From an uncultured delta proteobacterium (lineage in GTDB: Bacteria; Myxococcota_A; Polyangia; Polyangiales; Ga0077539): DNA of 8,237 bases. The notes under the pieces were generated by a model. The model did not search any database and was not told the origin of the DNA. It worked only from the letters and a program-made list of their open reading frames with translations. Shown here piece by piece: positions 1 through 6,409 of the stretch; within the stretch, counting starts at the first letter, position 1, and each line of letters opens with the position of its first letter. The translations under genes and the position numbers were made by a program. The DNA lies in NCBI GenBank assembly GCA_903885885.1, contig CAISKJ010000983.1, positions 1 through 8,237 of the forward strand, written 5' to 3'.

Positions 1-542
1 CGATCTACGAGCTCCTTGCCCGTGCCCGACTCGCCCGTGATCAGCACCGTGGCATCCGTGGGGGCAAACTTCGCGATGCGTGTGAGCACCTCGCGGATCG
101 CAGGCGAGCGGCCGATAATGCTCTCGAATCGGTAGCGGTCTCGAAACTCCGCCGTCAAGAGCGCCACCTGCGTCGTCAGCGACCGCTTCTCGACGGCGCG
201 CTGCACCTTCACCATCAGCTCGTCTTCTAGAAACGGCTTCTGAATGTAGTCGTAGGCGCCCAGACGCATCGCCTCGACGGCGCTCTCGATCGACCCGAAG
301 GCCGTCATCAAGATCACCTCGGTGAGCGAGTGCGTGTCCTTGATGCGCCGCAGCACCTCGAGCCCGTCGCGCGCCCCCATGCGAAGGTCGGTGATCACCA
401 GGTCGTAGCTGGCCCCCGAGGCCATCTCGATGCCCTGGTCGCCGTCGGCGGCCTCATCAACCTCATGACCGCGCGCCCGAAGCATCATGCCCAGGGTCGA
501 GCGCATGTTCCGCTGGTCATCGACGACGAGAATCTTCGCCAT
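1..542 (-). CDS. NtrC-family sigma-54-dependent response regulator, C-terminus cut by window edge
   Basis: Translating the minus strand from the ATG at 540-542 gives 180 residues that run off the left edge. Residues 1-120 form a receiver domain: acidic pair D8-D9, predicted phospho-acceptor D52 in the strand VITDLRMG, switch T80 in LMTAFGS, and K102 in QKPF. A linker leads into an AAA+ domain beginning near residue 140 (IIGRSPAIREVL), with the Walker A motif GESGTGKE at 170-177. This is the arrangement of NtrC/AtoC-type activators, which are phosphorylated by a sensor kinase and use ATP to open sigma-54 RNA polymerase promoters. The remaining AAA+ part, including GAFTGA, and the DNA-binding Fis-type domain would lie outside the window. 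A minus-strand GAAGGTG at 549-555 sits 6 bases before the ATG and supports this start. It lies 47 bases after the exported-protein gene, so co-transcription is possible. The partner kinase and target promoters are not visible. Confidence 0.95.
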   Translation of the reverse strand, partial: MAKILVVDDQRNMRSTLGMMLRARGHEVDEAADGDQGIEMASGASYDLVITDLRMGARDGLEVLRRIKDTHSLTEVILMTAFGSIESAVEAMRLGAYDYIQKPFLEDELMVKVQRAVEKRSLTTQVALLTAEFRDRYRFESIIGRSPAIREVLTRIAKFAPTDATVLITGESGTGKELVD

Positions 543-589
543 CTACGCCACCTTCACACACCGGCGGAGAGCCTCGCGGCCGCCAGCGA

Positions 590-1654
590 TCAACGTGACA
601 CCTCGAGCCCCAGAGGCCGGTAGCGCCCGTCGCCCCGCGCGATGCGAAACACGAACGGCGCCGACACGGCGCGTCCCGTAAACACGTCGCCCTGCCGCCA
701 GGGATCGCCGTTGGCGCGCGTGGCAAAGGCCGCCCGCACGGTGTAGAGCCCCGCCGCGTCGAAGGTGCCCAGCGGACAGTAGTCATAGGGCGCCAGCACC
801 GCGCCGCGCCCACCGCCAGGACCGAGCCGCACGAAGAACTCACGAAACGGCGACGGCTCACGCGTGATCGCCTCGCACGCAACCTGACGGCCCTGCGGGG
901 TCGTCACCGAGAACGAGAACAGCACATTGCGCAGCAGCGTCCACAGCGGCCGCCCGCTGCCGTTCTGCACGCGAACCGACGCACGCAACCCCACGCCGGC
1001 GGCCGCCTGGGCGCTCCTCCCGGCCACGGTGAGGCCGTTCACGGCCACGGCGCGCGCCTCCGAACTCCCCGCCGGCACGGCGACCGTCGCCGTGAGGTCG
1101 TTCACCGGAAACGTGCGCCCGTCGAGGGCGATCGTGCGCGCCATCCAACGCGCGCGAGCCGCGCGGCCCCCCGTCGACGCCGCGGGCTCGAAGCCATAGT
1201 GGGCAACCACGAGCGCGCCCGGCGCCATCGCGGCAGGCACGTGCAGACGACACACGTCGCGAAGGTCAACGAGCTCCGAGTAGCGCCCGTCGGCCTGGAG
1301 CTCCGTCCCCGCGGCGCGATCGGGCGTCGTGGGGCGCGTCTCGAAGACACAGCGAACGGCCCCCGCACGCCGACGACGCCGAGAGGCGGCATCGACGGGC
1401 GGCTGCACCTCGAGCCATACGAGGCGACGATCGACGGCGATCTCGACCGGGGCGCCCGACACGTTGCGCAGCGACCAGCGCCACTGCCACGTGCCGGCCA
1501 CGGGCTCGATCGCAAACGCAACAGGCGAAGGCCCCGTCGGAAACGCGGGGGGCGCCCGCACCGGCACGGCGAGCGCGTCCGAGGCCCCCGCGAGAAGGGA
1601 AAGGAGCGCTGCTGCAGACAGCGCTGCACGAGATCGAATCACCGTCACACCCAT
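590..1654 (-). CDS. Exported protein with two similar beta-sandwich-like domains (function unknown)
   Basis: The reading frame codes for 354 residues from ATG 1654. Residues 1-29 look like a Sec signal peptide: R7 and R9, a hydrophobic Ala/Leu core, and probable cleavage after ALA at 27-29. The frame also extends to a TTG at 1696 overlapping the stop of the upstream gene (TTGA). I prefer the ATG because it puts the signal peptide at the N-terminus, although neither start has a good ribosome binding site. The mature part seems to hold two related domains, about 40-155 and 200-310. Each has a hydrophobic strand with a Val-x-Pro/Thr-Pro end, then a cysteine, then a second cysteine exactly 33 residues later (C102/C135 and C260/C293). 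Alternating hydrophobic residues suggest immunoglobulin-like or similar beta sandwiches. I recognise no named family and no catalytic motif. A periplasmic or surface role is inferred only from the signal peptide. It lies between the HD hydrolase and response regulator genes on the same strand. Confidence 0.82.
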   Translation of the reverse strand: MGVTVIRSRAALSAAALLSLLAGASDALAVPVRAPPAFPTGPSPVAFAIEPVAGTWQWRWSLRNVSGAPVEIAVDRRLVWLEVQPPVDAASRRRRRAGAVRCVFETRPTTPDRAAGTELQADGRYSELVDLRDVCRLHVPAAMAPGALVVAHYGFEPAASTGGRAARARWMARTIALDGRTFPVNDLTATVAVPAGSSEARAVAVNGLTVAGRSAQAAAGVGLRASVRVQNGSGRPLWTLLRNVLFSFSVTTPQGRQVACEAITREPSPFREFFVRLGPGGGRGAVLAPYDYCPLGTFDAAGLYTVRAAFATRANGDPWRQGDVFTGRAVSAPFVFRIARGDGRYRPLGLEVSR

Positions 1655-1692
1655 CGAAGATCGCGGAGCATCTACCCGGCAGGCACCGCGCG

Positions 1693-2994
1693 TCAACGCG
1701 CTCCGCGATGGGACCCGAGAAGCGCCTCGACCGCGTCGCGCGCCTCGGCCGGAAAGATGAGGCGCCTCCGCACGAAAGGCGCCCCGAGCAGGCGAGCGAT
1801 GACGAACGAGGCGCTCTCCAGCGGCCGCGGCGCACGCCGCTGCGAGACCACCCGCAGCGCCACCTCCGACGACGCAGGAACCTCGTAGGGAAACACCTCG
1901 GCGACGTCGAGCTCGGCGTAGTACCGCGGGTCGAATCCATGCGCGCGCACGATCTCTTCGAGCGCCACGCCGAGCTCCTCGTCGACAGCGGGGTCAAACT
2001 CGTCGAGCGCGGCCGTCTTGAACAGCGCGCGCGCCAGAATCTGCTGCGCCAGCCGCGAGAGCACCGCGTCGGAGTCATCGCCCCAACGCTGAATGGCGGT
2101 CCAGAACGTGTTGTCGTCGAGGGCCAGGTACGCCCCCACGGAGACCGGCTCGCCCCGCGCAAAGGCAAGCAACGGCGGCGGCGTGCCCTCGGGCACACGC
2201 CCGTCGGCCACCAGATCCGAGAAGCGCCGCACGATCGCGCGCAACATCGACTCCCCGGCGCGCGTGGCCTTATGAAAATACACCTGCTGATACATGAAGA
2301 GCCGCGCGAGAAAGTAGCCCTCGACGGCAGGCAAACCCTTGGTGCCATCCACTGCGAGGCGCGGCCCGGCCTCGTCGGGGTCGAGCACGAGCGAGCGTAA
2401 TAGCCAGTCGAGGTCGTACAGCCCGTAGCGGGTGCCGGTCATGTACGAGTCGCGCAGGAGGTAGTCGCAGCGGTCGACGTCGAAGGTGCCCGACACGGCC
2501 CGCGCGAGGTACCGCACCGGGTGGTCGCCGTGCACCAGCCGCTCGACGCGCGAGGGCATCTCGGGGTCCCGCGCGGCCAACACCTTATGCACGGCCGTGT
2601 CTGGGTCGAGCACGATCGCGCTCGTCCACCACTCGTGCGCGGGCATCGACGGAAACACCTCCTCGAAGAGGTGCGAGAGCGGCCCGTGCCCCAGGTCGTG
2701 GAGAAACGCAGCGGCGAGCGCGTCCTCCTCGCCCCGCGGGCTGAGCTCGAACGCCGGATCGATCGCCCGCGCGAGAGGCCCAACCCGCGCGAGAAAGCGA
2801 GACATCACGTGCGCGGCGCCGATCGCATGGGCGAAGCGCGAGTGCTCGGCCCCCGGAAACGCGAGCGAGGCTACCCCCAACGCGCGAATGCGCCGCAGGC
2901 GCTGGGCCTCGGGCGTATCCATGAGGGCGGGCACCACCTTCTCAGCGGCGCGCTCAAAGGCCACGAGGCCATGCACTGGATCACGCAGGATCAT
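1693..2994 (-). CDS. HD-domain phosphohydrolase, COG1078 / dNTPase-like
   Basis: The product has 433 residues from ATG 2994. The N-terminus (ILRDPVHGLVAFE) matches the usual beginning of COG1078 HD proteins, which is why this start is preferred to the much longer upstream open frame running antisense to the next gene. Motifs follow family order: HSRFAHAIG (H56, first metal ligand), HDLGHGPLSH at 99-108 (H99-D100, the HD pair), and FDVDRCDYLLRDS at 171-183, where D174 is the likely fourth metal ligand. GTRYGLYD follows, as in SAMHD1-like enzymes. Relatives are cytoplasmic metal-dependent phosphohydrolases, several of which remove triphosphate from dNTPs. The actual substrate here is not established. 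No strong Shine-Dalgarno sequence precedes the ATG. The gene is first in a same-strand group, 38 bases ahead of the exported-protein gene, and is divergent from the lipoprotein gene. All key residues are present and I see no frame break. Confidence 0.93.
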   Translation of the reverse strand: MILRDPVHGLVAFERAAEKVVPALMDTPEAQRLRRIRALGVASLAFPGAEHSRFAHAIGAAHVMSRFLARVGPLARAIDPAFELSPRGEEDALAAAFLHDLGHGPLSHLFEEVFPSMPAHEWWTSAIVLDPDTAVHKVLAARDPEMPSRVERLVHGDHPVRYLARAVSGTFDVDRCDYLLRDSYMTGTRYGLYDLDWLLRSLVLDPDEAGPRLAVDGTKGLPAVEGYFLARLFMYQQVYFHKATRAGESMLRAIVRRFSDLVADGRVPEGTPPPLLAFARGEPVSVGAYLALDDNTFWTAIQRWGDDSDAVLSRLAQQILARALFKTAALDEFDPAVDEELGVALEEIVRAHGFDPRYYAELDVAEVFPYEVPASSEVALRVVSQRRAPRPLESASFVIARLLGAPFVRRRLIFPAEARDAVEALLGSHRGAR

Positions 2995-3073
2995 CGCCGT
3001 ACCGAACGAGGGACAGTGCCAGAGCGCGCGCCCTCCGCGCGAGCACAAACGTCGTAGCGCCGCGCACCGCGCG
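2995..3073. promoter_or_regulatory. Divergent intergenic region between HD hydrolase and lipoprotein genes
   Basis: This 79-base spacer (100 bases if the lipoprotein starts at 3095) must hold the promoters for both divergent genes, unless they are leaderless or start inside a neighbour. It has a dyad CGCGCG-N5-CGCGCG at 3025-3041, which could be an operator or simply GC-rich chance. I see no convincing sigma-70 hexamer pair on either strand, and no good ribosome binding site for either gene. Confidence 0.4.
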
Positions 3074-4498
3074 ATGGCCGTATCTTCGCGGGTGATGGCC
3101 TCCCACCATGCCCTTGTGTTCGGTCTGCTCGCGCTCGCCGCGTGCGAGCGGCGCGCGCCCGACGACGCGATCCCTACGCCCGAGACCGATCGCGTCCGCG
3201 ACGCCGGGAGCGTGATCACCGTCGGGCGCACCCCCGCAGCGGGCTGCCCCGCCTCGACCCCGCGCGCGCGCTGGGGGCGCGGCACAGTCCACGGCGGCAC
3301 GGTCACGGGCTCCGAGACGTGGACCCGCGCCGGCTCGCCGCACCGACTCCCCAACGGGATGCACATCGTCGCGGGCGCCACCGTGCGCGTCGAGCCCTGC
3401 GCCGTCGTGCTCGTGGGCACCGGCCGTGACCTCGTCGTGCAAGACGACGCGCGTCTCGTCGCCGCAGGCACCGCCAGCGAGCCCGTGCTCTTCGACTCAG
3501 CCAGCGACCGCCCGACCGCGGGCGACTGGATCGGCGTCGAGATTCGCGCGCGAGCCCTGCCAACAAGCAGCCTTTCGCACACCACGATCGCCCACGGCGG
3601 CGCCGAGCCACCGCAGCGCGGCGAGCCCTCGGCGGGCATCCGATCGTGGATGGCAGCGGGGCTCGACCTCGATCACGTCACGGTGCAAGAGAGCACGGGG
3701 TGGGGTATCGCCATGCTCGGCGAAGCGGGATTTTCTTCGCGATCTCGCGAGCTTCGCATCACGAACACCGTCGGACCGGGCGCCGTGTTCTTCGCCGACG
3801 CAGGCCAGGTGCGCACGCTCCCCGACGGGGACTACGGGCGCAACGAGCACCCTGACATCTTCGTCGCGGCGCGCGGTCGAACCGTTCAGACCGATGCAAC
3901 GTGGCGAAACCCCGGAATAAATTGTCGGTATCGGATCCGTCGCGCCGCGCGGATCCTGGTCGAGGGCACCAACGCGCCGCGGCTCATCATCGCCCCAGGG
4001 ACCACCGTCGCGTTCGAGGACGACGCCGAGCTCGACGTGGGCTGGGACCACCCCGGCGCCCTCGTCGCCGACGGCGGCGACACTCAGAATCGCATTGTTT
4101 TTACGGGCAACGGCGCGACCGTCACCCCGGCGACGTGGGTCGGGCTCCTCTTCGGCCCCCACACAGACACGACCCGGTCACGCGTACGTTTCGCGGTCGT
4201 CGAGGGTGCCGGCGCGCGCGCTGCGGGGGCCTTCGCGGCCTGCCCCATCGCGTCCGGCGAGCCCCTCGAACCGTCGGGAATGGTCTTTCTGCAGGGCATT
4301 CGCGCGGGCGAGATGATCACCCACACAGAGTTTCGCGCGGGCCCGGCGCGCGGCGTCGCGATCTTCGCGTCCGGCGATTCCCCCCTTCCCGCAGAGGATT
4401 TCGCGGCGCCGACACGCGGCAACATTTTCGCGGCGGCGGGCGTTCTACGCCCCCAGACGACGCCCCCTCACGCCGGGCGATGCGCAGCAACCCCTTGA
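3074..4498 (+). CDS. Predicted lipoprotein with parallel beta-helix-like repeats
   Basis: The protein has 474 residues from ATG 3074, or 467 from ATG 3095. The N-terminus has a hydrophobic stretch ending in LALAAC, a lipobox with Cys24 as the lipidated residue. The longer start supplies an arginine (R6) before the hydrophobic core, as is usual for lipoprotein signals, so I chose it; there is no clear ribosome binding site for either. After a low-complexity linker rich in Asp, Pro and Arg, two similar modules appear at about 80-178 and 276-381. Each has a G-A/T-T-V turn strand, a LVA-x-G step, a hydrophobic-F strand, a W-x-G turn (DWIGVEI, TWVGLLF) and a final strand ending in G-G or G-A-G. 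That periodic pattern is typical of right-handed parallel beta-helix surface proteins of myxobacteria. Membrane anchoring is inferred, and binding or enzymatic activity cannot be told. It is transcribed away from the HD hydrolase gene and is followed by a long gap, so it is probably monocistronic. Confidence 0.82.
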   Translation: MAVSSRVMASHHALVFGLLALAACERRAPDDAIPTPETDRVRDAGSVITVGRTPAAGCPASTPRARWGRGTVHGGTVTGSETWTRAGSPHRLPNGMHIVAGATVRVEPCAVVLVGTGRDLVVQDDARLVAAGTASEPVLFDSASDRPTAGDWIGVEIRARALPTSSLSHTTIAHGGAEPPQRGEPSAGIRSWMAAGLDLDHVTVQESTGWGIAMLGEAGFSSRSRELRITNTVGPGAVFFADAGQVRTLPDGDYGRNEHPDIFVAARGRTVQTDATWRNPGINCRYRIRRAARILVEGTNAPRLIIAPGTTVAFEDDAELDVGWDHPGALVADGGDTQNRIVFTGNGATVTPATWVGLLFGPHTDTTRSRVRFAVVEGAGARAAGAFAACPIASGEPLEPSGMVFLQGIRAGEMITHTEFRAGPARGVAIFASGDSPLPAEDFAAPTRGNIFAAAGVLRPQTTPPHAGRCAATP

Positions 4499-4633
4499 TG
4501 TCAGGCCGGAATCGCGCGCCCTGGCGTTGCGCAAAGGGCACGCTTCGCCGCGCGCACGGCTCGAGTCGGGCTCCGGCGATGCGAGTCAACGCTGAACACT
4601 TGATACGTGGACACCGCCGTCGCCAACGGAGGG

Positions 4634-4711
4634 CCTCGCGAGGGGAATTCCCTCCCAAATTCAACGACTTGGGTCGCGGACGTTCTCTGACTGCACGCCG
4701 CAAGGCCTTGC
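4634..4711. repeat. Cluster of short perfect palindromes and inverted repeats
   Basis: Within 78 bases there are CCTCGCGAGG (4634-4643), GGGAATTCCC (4643-4652, sharing one base with the first), CCCAA-N10-TTGGG (4654-4658 and 4669-4673), and GCAAGGCCTTGC (4700-4711, 12 bases perfect). GGAGGG at 4628-4633 can also pair with CCCTCC at 4650-4655, giving an alternative larger fold. This could be a protein-binding array, part of a structured RNA, or a remnant repeat unit. Nothing in the window identifies which. Confidence 0.6.
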
Positions 4712-4868
4712 AGGCTGGCGCCCCCCGCCGTGCGTAAGGGGCGACGCACCTCGCGCTCCCTTGTTTCAGGGCGCTTTCGACTGGAGCTCCGCGGGCTTGC
4801 CGCGCCTCTCGGCGCACTGAACGAATGATCCGACCTTGTGTCCGTTGGCGGACTGCGGCACTAGAGGT

Positions 4869-4896
4869 CCCGTCACGACGAAGCGGTTGTGACGGG
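4869..4896. promoter_or_regulatory. 8-bp perfect inverted repeat upstream of the MerR-like gene
   Basis: CCCGTCAC at 4869-4876 and GTGACGGG at 4889-4896 are perfect complements separated by 12 bases. The right arm is followed by TTTCTTG, a weak T-rich tail, then a -35-like TTGACG. It could be a weak terminator of upstream transcription or an operator next to the promoter of the MerR-like gene, perhaps for autoregulation. Both uses are inferred. Confidence 0.4.
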
Positions 4897-4972
4897 TTTC
4901 TTGACGAGCCGGTTCGATTCAAGCGAATGACACTTTCGTCGGCTGCGACAGCGGTCTACGAGGGTGACAAAC

Positions 4973-5506
4973 GTGAAGGGAAAGTGGTCCGAGGCTGAGC
5001 TGGTCAAGATCGAAGCGGAGCATCCCTTTGGGGTCGCCGCCGCGGAGATCGTGACGCTGCTCGAAGTGTTGGGCGTGCGCTTCAGCGAGGCATCGCTTCG
5101 CAAGTATGTGCAGCTCGACCTTCTCCCGCGCAGCGTGCGGGTCGGCCATCGCGGACGTCAGGGCGGATCGCAGGGACAGTATCCGACAGAAATTCTTCGT
5201 CAGATTCTTGAGATAAAAAAGCTTCTGAGCGAAGGGTACGGCATCGAGGAGATCCGATCGAAGGCACTGCTGATCCGCCACGAAATCGACCATCTCGAGG
5301 CACACGTCCGACAGATATTCGATGCAATGGAGAGGGCCCTCGCAGCGAAGGACGACGCGATCGGCCGAGAGCAGTGCCGCAGAGAGCTGCGCGATGCGAT
5401 GGGATCGGCGACGGACCTGATACAGCGCCTCCGGGCGGTCGAAGGCCGAAGAGGCAGCGGAACCAGGGTTCGTAGCGTCGGAAACGACGGGCAGAAGGCT
5501 GGGTAG
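4973..5506 (+). CDS. MerR-type helix-turn-helix transcriptional regulator
   Basis: The product has 177 residues from GTG 4973, which has GAGGG 8 bases upstream. An in-frame GTG at 4964 would add three residues but overlaps that ribosome binding site. After an N-terminal segment (KWSEAELVKIEAEHP) the core SEASLRKYVQLDLLPRSV (38-55) matches the MerR recognition-helix pattern (TLRYY-like, then GLLP). A basic, Gly/Gln-rich wing (about 57-69) and Y70-P71 follow. Residues about 72-95 complete the winged fold with IKKLLSEGYGIEEI. Residues about 97-155 are likely a helical dimerisation segment, and the tail is Arg/Gly-rich. I see no cysteine cluster or effector domain, so the inducer, if any, is unknown. 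Similar short MerR-like proteins occur in myxobacteria. It is alone between two long gaps, with the sigma-like gene next on the same strand, making regulation of itself or that neighbour plausible but unproven. Confidence 0.88.
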   Translation: MKGKWSEAELVKIEAEHPFGVAAAEIVTLLEVLGVRFSEASLRKYVQLDLLPRSVRVGHRGRQGGSQGQYPTEILRQILEIKKLLSEGYGIEEIRSKALLIRHEIDHLEAHVRQIFDAMERALAAKDDAIGREQCRRELRDAMGSATDLIQRLRAVEGRRGSGTRVRSVGNDGQKAG

Positions 5507-5530
5507 AAGGCAGAGGGGTTCCCCTTACCC
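5501..5530 (+). terminator. Possible weak terminator hairpin at end of the MerR-like gene
   Basis: AGGGG-TT-CCCCT at 5514-5525 can form a short hairpin just after the TAG stop (5504-5506). GGGTA (5501-5505) and TACCC (5526-5530) can extend it across an 8-base bulge. There is no U-run after it, so intrinsic termination is doubtful. Confidence 0.25.
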
Positions 5531-5605
5531 GAGTTGTCGCCACGCGGCACCAGGCGCGAAGGAGACCCTCTTTGTCGGCAATAGAATAGCTTAAATCAAG
5601 CCGTA

Positions 5606-5632
5606 TGGCGCACCTCTAGCGCCACCCGGTGG
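5606..5632. promoter_or_regulatory. Two overlapping dyads, candidate operator
   Basis: TGGCGC-N7-GCGCCA (5606-5611 and 5619-5624, a 19-base dyad) overlaps CCACC-C-GGTGG (5622-5632). They lie just downstream of the AT-rich promoter-like patch. The 19-base size is compatible with a MerR-type site, though the position is not the classical one between -35 and -10. The binding protein is unknown. Confidence 0.35.
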
Positions 5633-5756
5633 TTCGATCAGCGCGAGGGTTGAGAGCTGCGAACGCGGCTCACGGGGGACGCGGCGCACGGGGCGTGCAA
5701 CGCGAGGGCTCCCCTGTGGCTAAAGGCGCGGGCGCAGCAACAGACACAATGGGGAC

Positions 5757-5780
5757 TCCGCCGCGCGGGCACGCGGCGGA
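5757..5780 (+). promoter_or_regulatory. Strong GC hairpin in the leader of the sigma-like gene
   Basis: TCCGCCGCG (5757-5765) and CGCGGCGGA (5772-5780) form a perfect 9-bp stem with a 6-base loop. It ends 14 bases before the ribosome binding site, and there is no T-run after it, so it is not a standard terminator. It may stabilise the leader or affect ribosome entry. Confidence 0.5.
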
Positions 5781-5794
5781 TCACGCAGTAATTC

Positions 5795-5800
5795 GGGAGG
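5795..5800 (+). promoter_or_regulatory. Ribosome binding site deciding the sigma-like gene start
   Basis: GGGAGG lies 8 bases before the ATG at 5809. A second ATG follows directly at 5812 and a third at 5818. The spacing favours 5809 and argues against the upstream in-frame extension. Confidence 0.7.
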
Positions 5801-5808
5801 ACCGCACG

Positions 5809-6354
<546 letters not shown>

Positions 6355-6359
6355 ATACC

Positions 6360-6401
6360 CTCCTCGCCCCGTCCCGTGGTAGCTGCGGGGCACACGAGGA
6401 G
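6360..6401 (+). promoter_or_regulatory. Hairpin that pairs the purH Shine-Dalgarno sequence
   Basis: CTCCTC (6360-6365) is fully complementary to GAGGAG (6396-6401), the ribosome binding site 8 bases before the purH ATG. The next bases GCCCCG (6366-6371) pair with CGGGGC (6386-6391). The result is a 12-bp stem with one 4-base bulge (ACAC, 6392-6395) and a 14-base loop. Closed, it would hide the ribosome binding site. The pairing is seen directly; control of translation is inferred. It could also reflect chance in GC-rich DNA. Confidence 0.5.
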
Positions 6402-6409
6402 TTCAACAG

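Larger units (their letters stand above)
4499..4972. other. Intergenic region without convincing gene
   Basis: Open frames here (for example 4317-4922 on the minus strand) give arginine-rich, low-complexity translations with no recognisable motif. They overlap the lipoprotein gene and I treat them as shadows. The stretch contains a palindrome cluster (4634-4711) and an 8-bp hairpin (4869-4896). A TTGACG at 4901-4906 resembles a -35 box for the MerR-like gene, but only poor -10 candidates (GCGAAT, CGAATG) lie about 17 bases downstream. GAGGG at 4960-4964 is the likely ribosome binding site of the next gene. I see no transposase remnant or tRNA that would explain the gap. Confidence 0.6.
5507..5808 (+). 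promoter_or_regulatory. Intergenic leader region of the sigma-like gene
   Basis: This 302-base gap starts with the terminator-like hairpin. An unusually AT-rich patch for this DNA follows at about 5580-5598 (TAGAAT at 5582-5587, TTAAAT at 5591-5596), the likeliest promoter region, although neither hexamer has a good -35 partner. Two overlapping dyads (5606-5632) and a strong hairpin (5757-5780) come next. The sigma-like reading frame stays open back to 5629, but that segment lacks family resemblance and precedes the clear ribosome binding site, so I treat it as untranslated leader. Confidence 0.5.

Noticed and set aside
1199..2400. Plus-strand open frames opposite the exported protein and HD hydrolase genes
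   Set aside because: They are Arg/His-rich antisense shadows without ribosome binding sites or motifs.
3007..3022. Minus-strand CTGGCAC resembling a sigma-54 -24 element before the HD hydrolase gene
   Set aside because: The required GC at the -12 position is CG instead, so the GG-N10-GC rule fails.
2995..3639. Upstream in-frame extension of the HD hydrolase gene (to a 648-residue protein)
   Set aside because: It runs antisense to the lipoprotein gene and has no family similarity; known relatives begin at the ILRDPVHG segment.
4317..4922. 201-residue open frame on the minus strand in the gap
   Set aside because: It is arginine-rich without motifs and overlaps the lipoprotein gene end. GC-rich DNA commonly leaves such frames open.
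4901..4925. GGTTCGATTC at 4911-4920 resembling a tRNA T-loop
   Set aside because: The flanking bases do not form the five-pair T stem, and no acceptor or anticodon arm could be placed upstream.
5629..5808. N-terminal extension of the sigma-like protein by 60 residues
   Set aside because: It is low-complexity, contains the GC hairpin, and the good ribosome binding site is at 5795-5800.
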